The notes under the pieces are model-generated. The model did not search any database and was not told where the DNA came from. It saw only the letters and a list, made by a program, of their open reading frames with translations. Both the position numbers and the translations under genes were made by a program. A stretch of DNA of 64,000 bases from Styela clava (taxonomy: Eukaryota > Chordata > Ascidiacea > Stolidobranchia > Styelidae). This document shows, one piece after another, positions 11,861 to 22,700 of this stretch (within the stretch, counting starts at the first letter, position 1; each line of letters begins with the position of its first letter). The stretch covers positions 15,252,001 to 15,316,000 of the forward strand of contig NC_135261.1 of assembly GCF_964204865.1 (NCBI RefSeq), read 5' to 3'.

Positions 11861-12508
11861 GCAGTCAGGCAGCATCTTACCTGTACACTGTAGGCCATAT
11901 ACGGTAATTGATCACAGAACAGTTGTTCCCATGCAAATTTTATGTTGTTTACACTTTAGGACAGATAATTGATCACAGAACAATTCTTCCCTTTCAAATT
12001 TTATGTTGTTTCCAGTAGACTCTCATCAAAATAAACAAATATAGTAGGCTACAAGTGCTACAACGCTTGCATTACTGCACTGGTAGGACCGTGAAAGAAT
12101 AAGTTACGGTAATTTCATTGTGGTAAGACACCGGTACCGGCACCAGTACCAGTATCGTACTTACGTACTGAGCTACCAGTACCGGTTAGCAGTCAGCCAG
12201 CATCTTACCTGTACACTGTAGGCCATATACGGTAATTGATCACAGAACAGTTGTTCCCTTGCAAATTTTATGTTGTTTACACTTTAGGACAGATAATTGA
12301 TCACAGAACAATTCTTCCCTTTCAAATTTTATGTTGTTTCCAGTAGACTCTCATCAAAATAAACAAATATAGTAGGCTACAAGTGCTACAACGCTTGCAT
12401 TACTGCACTGGTAGGACCGTGAAAGAATAAGTTACGGTAATTTCATTGTGGTAAGACACCGGTACCGGCACCAGTATCGTACTTACGTACTGAGCTACCA
12501 GTACCGGT
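11861..12508. repeat. Tandem duplication, two copies of a 328-bp unit
   Basis: Copy 1 (11861-12188) and copy 2 (12189-12508) are almost identical. Each begins gcagtcag, contains ggtaattgatcacagaac and ends in accggt-rich, partly palindromic sequence (accggtaccggcaccagt, with copy 1 having one extra accagt unit). High identity indicates a recent duplication. No coding frame was found. A related accggt patch continues to 12655, just before the LTR element. Confidence 0.85.
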
Positions 12509-12658
12509 ACCGAACCTGTAGGTCTGATATTTCGTTCCGCATACGATAGGCTATAAAACTTGCATTGCAGCATTAGTAATACCGCGGAAGGAATAAGTCA
12601 ATTTCACTGCGTTACGGTACCGGTATGGCAACTTACCAGTACCGACCTACAGTAGCTG

Positions 12659-13232
12659 TATAGCAACTAACCCCCAAATGTACCCCATTTCATGTTGAAA
12701 TCATCATGACAAAGTTAATTTTTCCCAAAATTCGAACAAAGACTTTCGTAGGAATTAAATTACACCAGTTTTAAGAACATAACAGGTTCCATCCAGTCAT
12801 TATCAAATTAAAATCTATATTCTCAAGACCTTTGGCACTGATTGAAATAATTATATCTAAGTTCCCATCCGTACGATGTACATAATTACCCTTATTGAGA
12901 TAATAGGAATTTCTGGTTATAACGTAAATCACGAGCTCACGTTTACAGCATTTAATTAGATTTATGATCGACGTATAAATACGACTCCGATATCTTTCGA
13001 TAGAAGGAAGACGATGTAAACCATTCTAAGCTAGTCTGGATAAATGTTTTAAGATTTGTATTCTGTGTGTTGTGGAAATTTACAAATAAAAACATATAGA
13101 GATTTTTAACGCATCTTCATTCACGTGGGCGTTGAAGCTGAAGGGTGAACGGGTGACTTGCAAGTCAGAGACAATCTACGAAATAGCAATATACGGTAAC
13201 ATCACATTCATCTAACAATCATTTATGCTATA
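12659..13232 (+). repeat. 5-prime LTR
   Basis: This 574-bp direct repeat matches 14661-15234. It contains a TATA-like box (near 12973), an aataaa signal near 13085 and short inverted ends tatagca/tgctata. It is directly followed by a candidate primer-binding site starting tggtgac at 13235. Confidence 0.85.
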
Positions 13233-14175
13233 AATGGTGACAAAGCCGACTTGAATTAACCTTCTGAAACGGAGCAGATCAACAGGGTTCAACCACAAAT
13301 TCGGACAACAATCAGGACTGGCAACAATTTGACGGAATCAACCAAAAAGCTGACCAAGCGAAAGCTTTCAATAAGTGCCGAGAAACCGTCTCCACAAAAC
13401 GTGCGAACTTACGAACGTCGGGGAGATTCAAATTGCCTGGAACAACGAGTGAAGTATCAAATTGCTGACAAGCCGACATAATCAAAAACATTATGAAAAG
13501 ACAATAATTTCAATTGAAAACAGTTGAACTATGGTAACGGACTCTGGAAACGTTAAAATCATGAATATGGACTGTATTGAACATCGATCGAAATGAACTC
13601 TTTTAGAACATGATATATGTTCGAGGTGAAAAACCTAATCAAAAACGAACTGTTGAAAACAATGAACTATATGGACTGTTTTACGGTAAATTACGCGCTC
13701 TATTCCGAATAATAGAGAGAGGAATTGTCGCGCGTACCTAATGGATATACAGATCAGGAGCATGTCATTCTACAATTTGTTTCATGATTTGCAGGTTTTT
13801 CTTCTCATTGAGACAGACATTTTTCATTCTTCCACTAATACTAAGGTAAAGTACTTCTTTTTCTTCTCGTATATACATGGCGTTTCATTCGGCTTTCAAT
13901 TTTTATAAATTAATTAATGGTAACAACTTTGAATATTCTAATTTCAAATACCTTTCAAGAGATTTATATTATTGAATATTTGTGGTTAGCATTCCTTTTC
14001 GATTAAATAGATTTCGTTGGAATTAAAATGCTTTCTAAAAGTAGATTCGAGCGAGTCATACTTTTAATTATTTACAAAGCCGTCATATAGAACGGTGAAA
14101 TAATAAGCTCGTTAAACAAAAATTGTATCAAAAGCGTTATTTTTTCAAAAAAGCCCTGAGATGGCATAAACGTAA

Positions 14176-14333
14176 AAATGCGTTTTTTCATCCCGACACG
14201 GGACAAATATATAGACCAACTAGGTCGCAACGCGTTTTTTCTTCCCGACATGGGACAAGCATATATTGACCAACTAGGTCGCAACGCGTTTTTTCTTCCC
14301 GACATGGGACAAGCATATATTGACCAACTAGGT
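14176..14333. repeat. Three-unit 54-bp tandem repeat inside the LTR element
   Basis: One diverged unit (about 14176-14225) and two near-identical units (14226-14279, 14280-14333) repeat with a 54-bp period. Because 54 is a multiple of three, several frames stay open on both strands and would encode 18-residue repeats (for example DMGQAYIDQLGRNAFFLP on plus). These frames are likely a by-product of the repeat rather than a gene. Confidence 0.8.
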
Positions 14334-14660
14334 CTACAAAATCGTAACAATGCGATAATGCGAGCATTAAGTATTTTAACTTAGCGAAATACATTGAATT
14401 GAAAATATGTTTTAACCGACCAAACCAAAATTTTTAAAATAAAAATACGCCATCCTTCTGTAATTCTACTTTACAATCTTTACTCTTTCTATAAACTCTT
14501 CTTTATTTCAATGTCGTGTCTCATTGTAGATCATATACATGTAAATATATTTTACTAATATCCTTAATTTTAGCATTGTGTATTGTATTTTTCGATATAT
14601 TTCCACTTTATTAGAGGGTGCCAAATCTTTAAACTTCCAGTTAGTAAGATGGGGAGATAA

Positions 14661-15234
14661 TATAGCAACTAACCCCCAAATGTACCCCATTTCATGTTGA
14701 AATCATCATGACAAAGTTAATTTTTCCCAAAATTCGAACAAAGACTTTCGTAGGAATTAAATTACACCAGTTTTAAGAACATAACAGGTTCCATCCAGTC
14801 ATTATCAAATTAAAATCTATATTCTCAAGACCTTTGGCACTGATTGAAATAATTATATCTAAGTTCCCATCCGTACGATGTACATAATTACCCTTATTGA
14901 GATAATAGGAATTTCTGGTTATAACGTAAATCACGAGCTCACGTTTACAGCATTTAATTAGATTTATGATCGACGTATAAATACGACTCCGATATCTTTC
15001 GATAGAAGGAAGACGATGTAAACCATTCTAAGCTAGTCTGGATAAATGTTTTAAGATTTGTATTCTGTGTGTTGTGGAAATTTACAAATAAAAACATATA
15101 GAGATTTTTAACGCATCTTCATTCACGTGGGCGTTGAAGCTGAAGGGTGAACGGGTGACTTGCAAGTCAGAGACAATCTACGAAATAGCAATATACGGTA
15201 ACATCACATTCATCTAACAATCATTTATGCTATA
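14661..15234 (+). repeat. 3-prime LTR
   Basis: The second 574-bp LTR is preceded by the polypurine tract at about 14647-14660 and followed by gctg, which matches the base quartet before the 5-prime LTR. Confidence 0.85.
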
Positions 15235-15329
15235 GCTGTAGTACTGAGCAAGACAATCGATCGCGAAACCGCTTGAAATAAGTGTAAAACAGTGTTCCCA
15301 TGAGTAAAAATAAATACCGCGAAATTTTG

Positions 15330-15665
15330 TATGAAATATCATATCTCATAGGATTCATATAAAATTTAAGAATAAACAAAAGTAATAGCCTTCTAGCGAA
15401 AAAATTAATCTTTAACCATTGAAAATTTCAAAGCAATTGGTCCAGTATTCGAAGAGAAAAGCGACTTTTTAAAAACGTGTCAAAGAACAAGAACAACAAC
15501 AACAACAACATAATATTGAAACGATCGTTATGTCCACTACGTGTCCAACAAAAGAATCTTTGTTCACGAGATCAACAACAACAACAATTTCGAAAAAACT
15601 ACCATAACTACACATCGCGTCCAATAAAACAGGAAGTTGTTGTTTCACACAATATGCAGAGCTGA
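15330..15665. repeat. Dispersed repeat, gacgtcatc family, with (aac)n tract
   Basis: This copy contains taatagccttctagcg, caaagcaattggtccag, gagaaaagcgacttttta and interrupted (aac)n/(aaca)n tracts. The middle part is nearly identical to the copy at 11760-11846, suggesting a shared recent source or local duplication around the LTR insertion. Confidence 0.55.
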
Positions 15666-16299
15666 AGTCACGAGATTCCGATTTGGAAATCTGTCGTTAG
15701 TATTACAGTATTGAGCGGTGCAGTTCATGTATAACGAGGATTTTACGTTATCAGAACTAAACCAAAATTTTCTGAATTACTGAATTATGGGCGCATTTGA
15801 TTCACAACTGAATTAACTTTAAAACGGTTTAAGCTTAAAAACGGTGTTTTGATTTGACGAGTCAGTCCCATTGTCTAGGTCCTAGGATGCTAAACCAATA
15901 AGAAAACTGGTGTCTTTAATCTTTTGGAAGTACACTCTGACCCTTAACACAGGTACAGCAGTCTGGCAGTACTGCAGTATCGTATCCATCTGGACACAGG
16001 TTAGATTATAATAAATATATAAACTAGACCTACTGCAGTACTAAGTTATGCATTTTCTGCCAAGGCTGCAAGGTGATTTTTGTCTATATAGCCTATTTTC
16101 AGAATTCACTTTCGGTATTCAGGTATTTGATTTTGCTGTTTTAGTCAATGAATGGCCTATTCTGTCCAACTTTTCTGATTAAATACATTTTCATCTCAAT
16201 TCTCAACCCATTACAGCATTATGTTCACCCATTCTTTCATTCAGCTTTCTTATCATCCAGTCATCAGCTCGGCAGTACATCGGTGGTAATACTGTAATA

Positions 16300-16630
16300 T
16301 GGTGCTTTGTGATACCGTGATTGCACATCTGATTGGAGGATTCAGTGATTAACATGCAGCGTTGGTTCGCAGCTTGGAATCTCATCCCATGGGTTCATGG
16401 CGAATAATCATTTATTAGATGTTAGATCGGAATCCATGCCAACTTAGGGTGGTTCACTTGAGTTGACCGCTGGCCGGATACGGCTTCCCTATCGACTTCA
16501 TGCCCATGCGTCTGAAAACTAATAACTGGCTAACTAATCTCATACCCAGTATGGTATATCTGCATACGGTGGACTGGTAACTGGACTAGAGACAATTGTT
16601 GGCCATATGATTAAGCCGTATTATCATGGT
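16300..16630. repeat. tRNA-derived-SINE-like repeat
   Basis: This sequence shares an ordered set of blocks with about 29900-30195, 34385-34605 and 37410-37800: a tRNA B-box-like segment (ggttcgcag here), gggtggttcac, cggcttcc, taataactggctaactaat followed by catacc, and gccatatgattaagccgta. Shorter pieces are at 19437-19505 (reverse) and 32085-32205. It ends about 120 bases before the TECPR2 start codon, so it may contribute to that gene's upstream region. Confidence 0.6.
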
Positions 16631-16662
16631 TTCTACAAAATCCTAACCTAATTTATTTTTTT

Positions 16663-16671
16663 TTGACAGAC
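16663..16671 (+). promoter_or_regulatory. Splice-acceptor-like site upstream of TECPR2 start
   Basis: A pyrimidine run of ten bases ends in gacag before the candidate leader that runs to the ATG at 16749. No donor for a 5-prime UTR exon could be identified. It could be the acceptor of a non-coding first exon or of a trans-spliced leader, which is known in tunicates. This is inference from consensus only. Confidence 0.3.
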
Positions 16672-16748
16672 TAAATAGCGAAATAACGGCCAGTAGTCCA
16701 CTGTTTGCTTCAGGATGATTTTACTATCTGAAATCTCATGACAATGCA

Positions 16749-19700
16749 ATGAATGCAGCCGATTCTCAAAGTCGTTCAGCTGATTTTTCCGAGAACACCG
16801 AACAAAATAATGCCGAGGATATATCAGAAATACAAAACGGAGAATTTGATGCCAGTCAACCAGACTTTGTTACTAATCATATAGAAACGAAAGAATCCCA
16901 CCAGGATGCTGATCTCCAGGAGGATAGTTCATCCAGTGAAGTCGGCAAAGCTTCATCAAATGTTGAAGAAAGCTACACTGGTTCAGATGCACTTAACTTG
17001 TCATCTTTCAAAGAATATGAAGATTGCAATGATATTTTGACTCTAATTCCTACAAGAATACAACATGGATTTAGGTAAAGAATAGACTAATCATTTTTAT
17101 TGATGATATTTAAACCATGGTATATGGTAATGGCTGAAATCTTTCCACAAGAGTTCAAGGTCCTATTCCATGTAACACTATGCAGGCGAACATCGCTCGT
17201 TCACTTTCGGTCTTACCCCATTTTAGCTCGACTCAACATTGCTTGTACGCAAAAGAGAAAATGCATTTCTTTTGTCATATTTTCAGGAATATTGATGTTA
17301 AAATCCTATGTTTGGATGCTTCAAAAAGTCATCTATTATTTGGATCCAATGCTGGGTGTGGATTTTTGTATAACAGAGAGACAGGAGGATTTATTAAACT
17401 TCTTAGTGAGGTACATTAATTATCATTTATTAATTAATAAGTCTATACCAACTAACAACTTTTAATCAAAACTGTTAAATCATATTTTGGATATTCACTC
17501 CAGGAGAACCTTATTCATAGCCGTTATGTCTAGCTGTGGTTGACTGGACTGATCTAAATAAAATTTTTCTTAGCATCCTGGTAATATATGCGTTTCATTC
17601 AAAGTCCGGATTGATGTTTCGTTTTCATGACAGCAACAGAAAATGTGTCAGTCGTTGAGATATTTCAATGCACCCACCATTTGCCGCCCTTTTCTAACTA
17701 AGTCAAAGATTAAAATTCTCAAAATTTACCATCCACGGATGAAATTACTCCTTTGGAAGAGCCATCTTTTACCCCGATAACCACCCACGTGAGGATGCCG
17801 AAAATGCAGTTTTGTTAACTTGTCTTGCGTATGCTGCCATTACAGTCCTGCAATTTTTGCACGAATCGCAAGTAGCAACACCCATCCCCTAGTTATCCGC
17901 TAACAACCCTGTACTGATTCAGGCCTCAGATATCCATCCTGAGCGTCTACTGGTTTGCTTATTTATCTGTTGATAGAGACAAATGTAACAGCTAGGGCAA
18001 TTGCTAGGTAAATTTCTATATTTCTCTGGCAAAACTTGGCCCAACAAGAGCAAGCATTTTTATATATGAAATAATTGCAGATGAAAGATGAAGCAGGTAA
18101 TGCAATGCATCCTTTCATCTTGATAGGTTTATAATTGAGAATCAATGTGGTATAATAATATCAGATTCTTAGAGTTGCTCATGTATATTCAGAACATTTG
18201 CACATGTGGACAACCTAAAAATATCTGCACTATTCTTTGGAAAGTTTCATTCAGGATTCAAAGTTTTCATCGTTCACTTTTATTAACAATCAAATTTTCT
18301 CCACAGAACAAAGGTGATGTTATTTCCTCTGTGAAACTCTTTGTTGGAATTGAATTTCAAACTGCTCTTGGTACAGAAGAGGGAAGAATTACTCTTGTGA
18401 TTTTTCCTAATGGATCAACAAATTCTACTAGACAGGTATATTTGTGTACCAATCATATATATTTTACTATTTTAAATTCTTTTTACCGCTTTTATTTAAT
18501 GATCTTCAAATAGTTATCATTCAAATCTGGTAATGGCAGGGTTCTTACTATTGATAATGAGAGTTCTCCATCTGCCTGTTAAGTTATCGGTGTAATATTA
18601 AGTTGATTATAGCAAAATTATGTTTCATATTTTAAATTTAAATGTCTCTTTGGCCATTGTTACTTATCGATTTCAATCGGTAAGTATGTTGATAGGTATT
18701 TGTCTGTATGTCTGTCTGTCTGTTAGATGCATGCGATATCTCACGAAAGTGAGATTGAATCTGCTCCAGATTTTGCATGTGCATTCATCATATGTCGGAC
18801 CATAAGCCTATTGATGTTGGATGAATTATGTCATATGATTAGCGAGTTATTAATTAATTAGTGATGGGACACAAGGTGTCACTATGGAGTCGGAGCGCAT
18901 TTTTGGGGATCCCCTAACTTTCGATCGATAAGTCTTCGGTCTCTGACCGATATTCTCGTTTTCATTTTAATGAGTTCAGGCATTGGAAATGTGATTAATT
19001 GTTTAAATTGTAATAGTGGAATTCAGTACCAGTCAAAATCTGACTATAAAATCTTGGGATTCAGTAATTTCAAATTGGAATGATTTATGTAGATATAAGT
19101 TATATTAATTTATTTCTTAACATGGTATTTTTTGTTATTGCAATCAGTTGGAGAAACATTCTTCTTACTGTAAGTTTTGAGTCTTACCGTAAATTGCAAA
19201 AAAAAGTATCAAATGATCAGAGTGTATTGGACTTTACAGTTCACATTGTCATAACATTACCAAATTTAATTTTAGGTTCAAAAATTTTCTCTTGGTAAAG
19301 TTCATCCAGCTGAAATAACATGTATGGAATGGAGTAGCAATGGAATGAAATTATACACTGGTGATAGAAAAGGAAATATTTATTTGATCGAAAGAGATTT
19401 TGAAAAGGTAATTCATAACTGAAACAGCTAATCATATCCCTAATAAGACGACTTAATCATATGGCATTCCTCCGGTTTCCAGTCCATGTCGGGTATGGGA
19501 ATAGTAGTTATTTGTTTCAGATGCATGGACTCATATTTTACCATTTAGTAGTTTTAAATGCTGCTTCATAGTGTTATACATTTTCGATATACATGTAGAT
19601 CATTTTTACTATAGAATTATGATTTATTTTTTCTTTCTTATATGCATTAACTGTATCTTACTTTAGGACAAGTGCAATGTTATTCTCATTCATTCGGAGC

Positions 19701-22700
19701 GGCAAGCTATTGTTGATTTATCGTACAGGCACATGATATTACTAATTTCTACAACAGAGCGAACTGTACTTCTACATACAAATAAATCAAAAAATGAAGG
19801 ATTGAAACCTATAGGATCAAAACCTTTTAGAAGGTGAGTTGTGAATTATGTAAATTGGTAGTGGTAACTCATACACTGGGATCGACCAAACTTAATTATC
19901 TACTGTTCCCAGTACATTCTGTGATAATTTTTTTAATAAGAAATTGAATATATTTTGAATGAATCATGCACATCAAAGAACACATAGAAGGCTGTATATA
20001 TTCAATGAGCTTGAATATGAATCTGCAGGAATGATGAAAAAAATTTATAATTTTTTCAGTTTCCTAGTTTTTCCACTATACGGAAACTACATAACTTTTT
20101 AAACTTGCTGTGAGTCTTTAATTGGGCAAAAAATTAATTTTTGAAATGCAAATAATACTGTATTATTCCTCAAATCATTAATTTTATGTTGGATAGGTTG
20201 AATATCTTTAATTTTAAGTTATTCAAATATTTGATTTGTTATTGCCACTATGCTTACACATTTATGTTTGTGCTCATATTGTATTCGAAAATATCGACAT
20301 CAATTGACTTTTTAAATAAATTCATATTCTGGATGTTAATATCCGGATTCAAGAAATCCTCGATTTATTTTTTAGTGGATGTTTTGGTTCCTGCTTCAAT
20401 CCTGGTTCTCTATCTGCTTCTGATTTGCAAGTATTCTGTACCAGACCTGGATATAGAATATGGATTGTAAGTAAATATACTGTAGTCGTTACAATTTACT
20501 TATAATCATAAAGTTTGGGATTGGATAGTAATATTGGTATATTGGAGGAATAGCGTATTTTCCGGTCGATAAGCCGATTTTCTGGACCCTATTTTCATCC
20601 TGATTTCCTGGGTTCGTCTTATCTTTATTTTGCTGGTGTGGGCTTAATTTTGGTTTGAACCAGAAAATACTCAAAAAGGGTACAACAATGTGCCTTCCAT
20701 GTCATTTTGCATGAATCTGCGTTCTCTTAATGTAAATCTAGAATATCTCCACTGAGATTATTAAATTTGATGTTGCTGCATTTCGAGCCTTTTGCTCGTT
20801 ACACACAATTACAGGTATCATATTAGGATAAACAATTATTTGATGTATTTGATTCACTTTCGGGATTTAATGCAAATGTTCTTTGTTATACTATTATACT
20901 TGAGGGTCACTCCGTGGTTGAAACACTAGCACCAGCACTATTTCAAAAATTTCTGGGGTTGCTATGAGATTCGTATTTCATGTGCGATGACGTCATCAAA
21001 GTTAATATTTGCGCACCTTGTGGCATTTGCGTTCATTACAATCTTGTGGTGGCCAGGTGAAGTTGTGAAAACTGCGATACCGGTAGTTTACTGTGAAAGA
21101 TTGCATGCCTGTACTACTTAGTTTTGGCCTTTGTGTCCGTATATTTGAGCATTCCCTATTTGTTTTCTATCAACAGGCTGACACTGAAGGACGGGTAACA
21201 AACACATTGTTGTTAAAAGACCTGGTGTCCTCGGCTCATCCCAAAATAATTTTACAGTTGGAAGAGACTCAATATAACAAGGATTCTCAATTCAGAAAAT
21301 TATTGTTTTTTCAGGAATACTTGCTATCTTATTCAGGTAACATCATCATAGTATGTTATATTTTCGTTTATTAATGCCCATATTGGAAGCATTCGACATG
21401 GCAAAATCAAAGTATTATGCAAAATTTTGTTGCCGTTCTTTGGGGTTGTCTCAATATTAATTAACTTTGGATCAGTAAAGGCATTAATGTTCCTTCTCTG
21501 TTGTCAGTTTTCATGAATCGGCGTTGCAGTACTGTGAATCTGGAATATCCTCACTGTGAATTTTATAGTTGAATATGCTGCATTTGTGTGTGTATCACAA
21601 GCAAAAGCAATTACAGATACCAACACATGTAGTAAAAACTCATTAGCTCATTGAAACAAGGAAGGTGCTTTGGCACATTTCTATAAACATGTCATTCGCG
21701 CATTGGCGTGTAACTGAAGAAAATATGAATAAAAGAGAATCGATAATAATAGACCGTGCATTAGTAATAATTGACGAAACTGAAGAAAAGAGAAAAAAAA
21801 TAACACAATATTTCTGTCTCTGCTGATTGAGTGGTAATATGATAAACCCCTCATTTTTAATGCAAGAAAATTGGTCTCAGCTTATCAGCCTGGAAAATAC
21901 GGTAAAGGACAAAGTTAAATTTGTTATCTTACCACTTATTCTCAGTGATGATGACAAATTTAACAAGATTTTATACTGGCTCACTTTCATCTGAATCACA
22001 TGATTTGTTGTTCTTTATATATATTTCCATAACACATAGAAAAGGATATGTTCAACTGTTTAATATGAGTCATTTTTAAAAATGACAACAGTCTTTTAGA
22101 CCTCAAAAATAGTAATAACTTTTATATTTTACAGCTTTTTGTAGCATATTTACCGTATTTTAAATCAGTATGGTGTAACATATCAACATTTCCAATTTTA
22201 AGTATTAATTATGTTTGTTATATTTTTTTATAATTTAGAAACATCACTATTCTTGATTGATCACACGAAACCTTGTCTTATCGCAAGTAATCAAGAGTTG
22301 TCAAATATCTTAGACGTAGCTGTGAGTACAGATGAAATCTTTGTTTTGAGCAAAGATCGACAACTTCATAGAATTTCTGAACATCCTGATGAAGCTGCAA
22401 GTAAGTACCTGTAAACCTATTTCGTGCCTCTGGTAGGCATGCATCGCAAGTTTTCCCTTATACTTTAGTTTCTATTGTTTATAATTTATACTCGTTCAGG
22501 CAAAATGATTGTATCATTCACAAGCAAAATGTTTTGTCGATATTTGGAGCTTCAGTTGATATTATCAAATGACAATGTATAAGGCAGTGAGTGGTTTGTA
22601 ACCTTTTTGGCGGTGAGGAATCAAGGCACCTGTGTGCAATACTAGAAAGGCTTTAAAAAGGATTGTATGTTTTGCTGTATTAATAATGCAATAACTGAGT

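Larger units (their letters stand above)
12659..15234. mobile_element. Non-autonomous LTR retroelement, identical-looking LTRs
   Basis: Two direct copies of 574 bp (12659-13232 and 14661-15234) bound a 1.43 kb interior. Each LTR starts tatagca and ends tgctata (7-bp inverted ends), with gctg on both outer flanks (12655-12658 and 15235-15238) as a probable 4-bp target duplication. Each has a TATA-like cgtataaatacg and a later aataaa. After the 5-prime LTR comes aatggtgacaaagccgac, in the place and style of a primer-binding site. Before the 3-prime LTR lies the purine tract agatggggagataa. I noticed no difference between the LTRs, which implies recent insertion. No gag or pol frame exists, so it must be mobilised in trans. 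Element strand is not certain from internal coding but the primer site and purine tract indicate plus. Confidence 0.85.
16749..22400 (+). other. TECPR2: TECPR2 exons 1-8: acidic extension and WD40 propeller
   Basis: Residues 1-430. The first 85 residues are rich in Asp, Glu, Ser and Asn, without counterpart in the human protein as I recall it. From about residue 95 conservation is clear: LIPTRIQHGFR mirrors human AIPTKIQKGFR, and exon 4 carries CMEWSSNGMKLYTGDRKG, a textbook WD-repeat strand-turn. Exon 8 has EIFVLSKDRQLHRIS, matching the close of the human propeller region. Intron 6 (20467-21176) and intron 7 (21337-22238) contain related repeat fragments. Confidence 0.85.

Noticed and set aside
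14178..14394. Overlapping repetitive frames on both strands in the LTR element
   Set aside because: They result from a 54-bp tandem repeat and show no domain.
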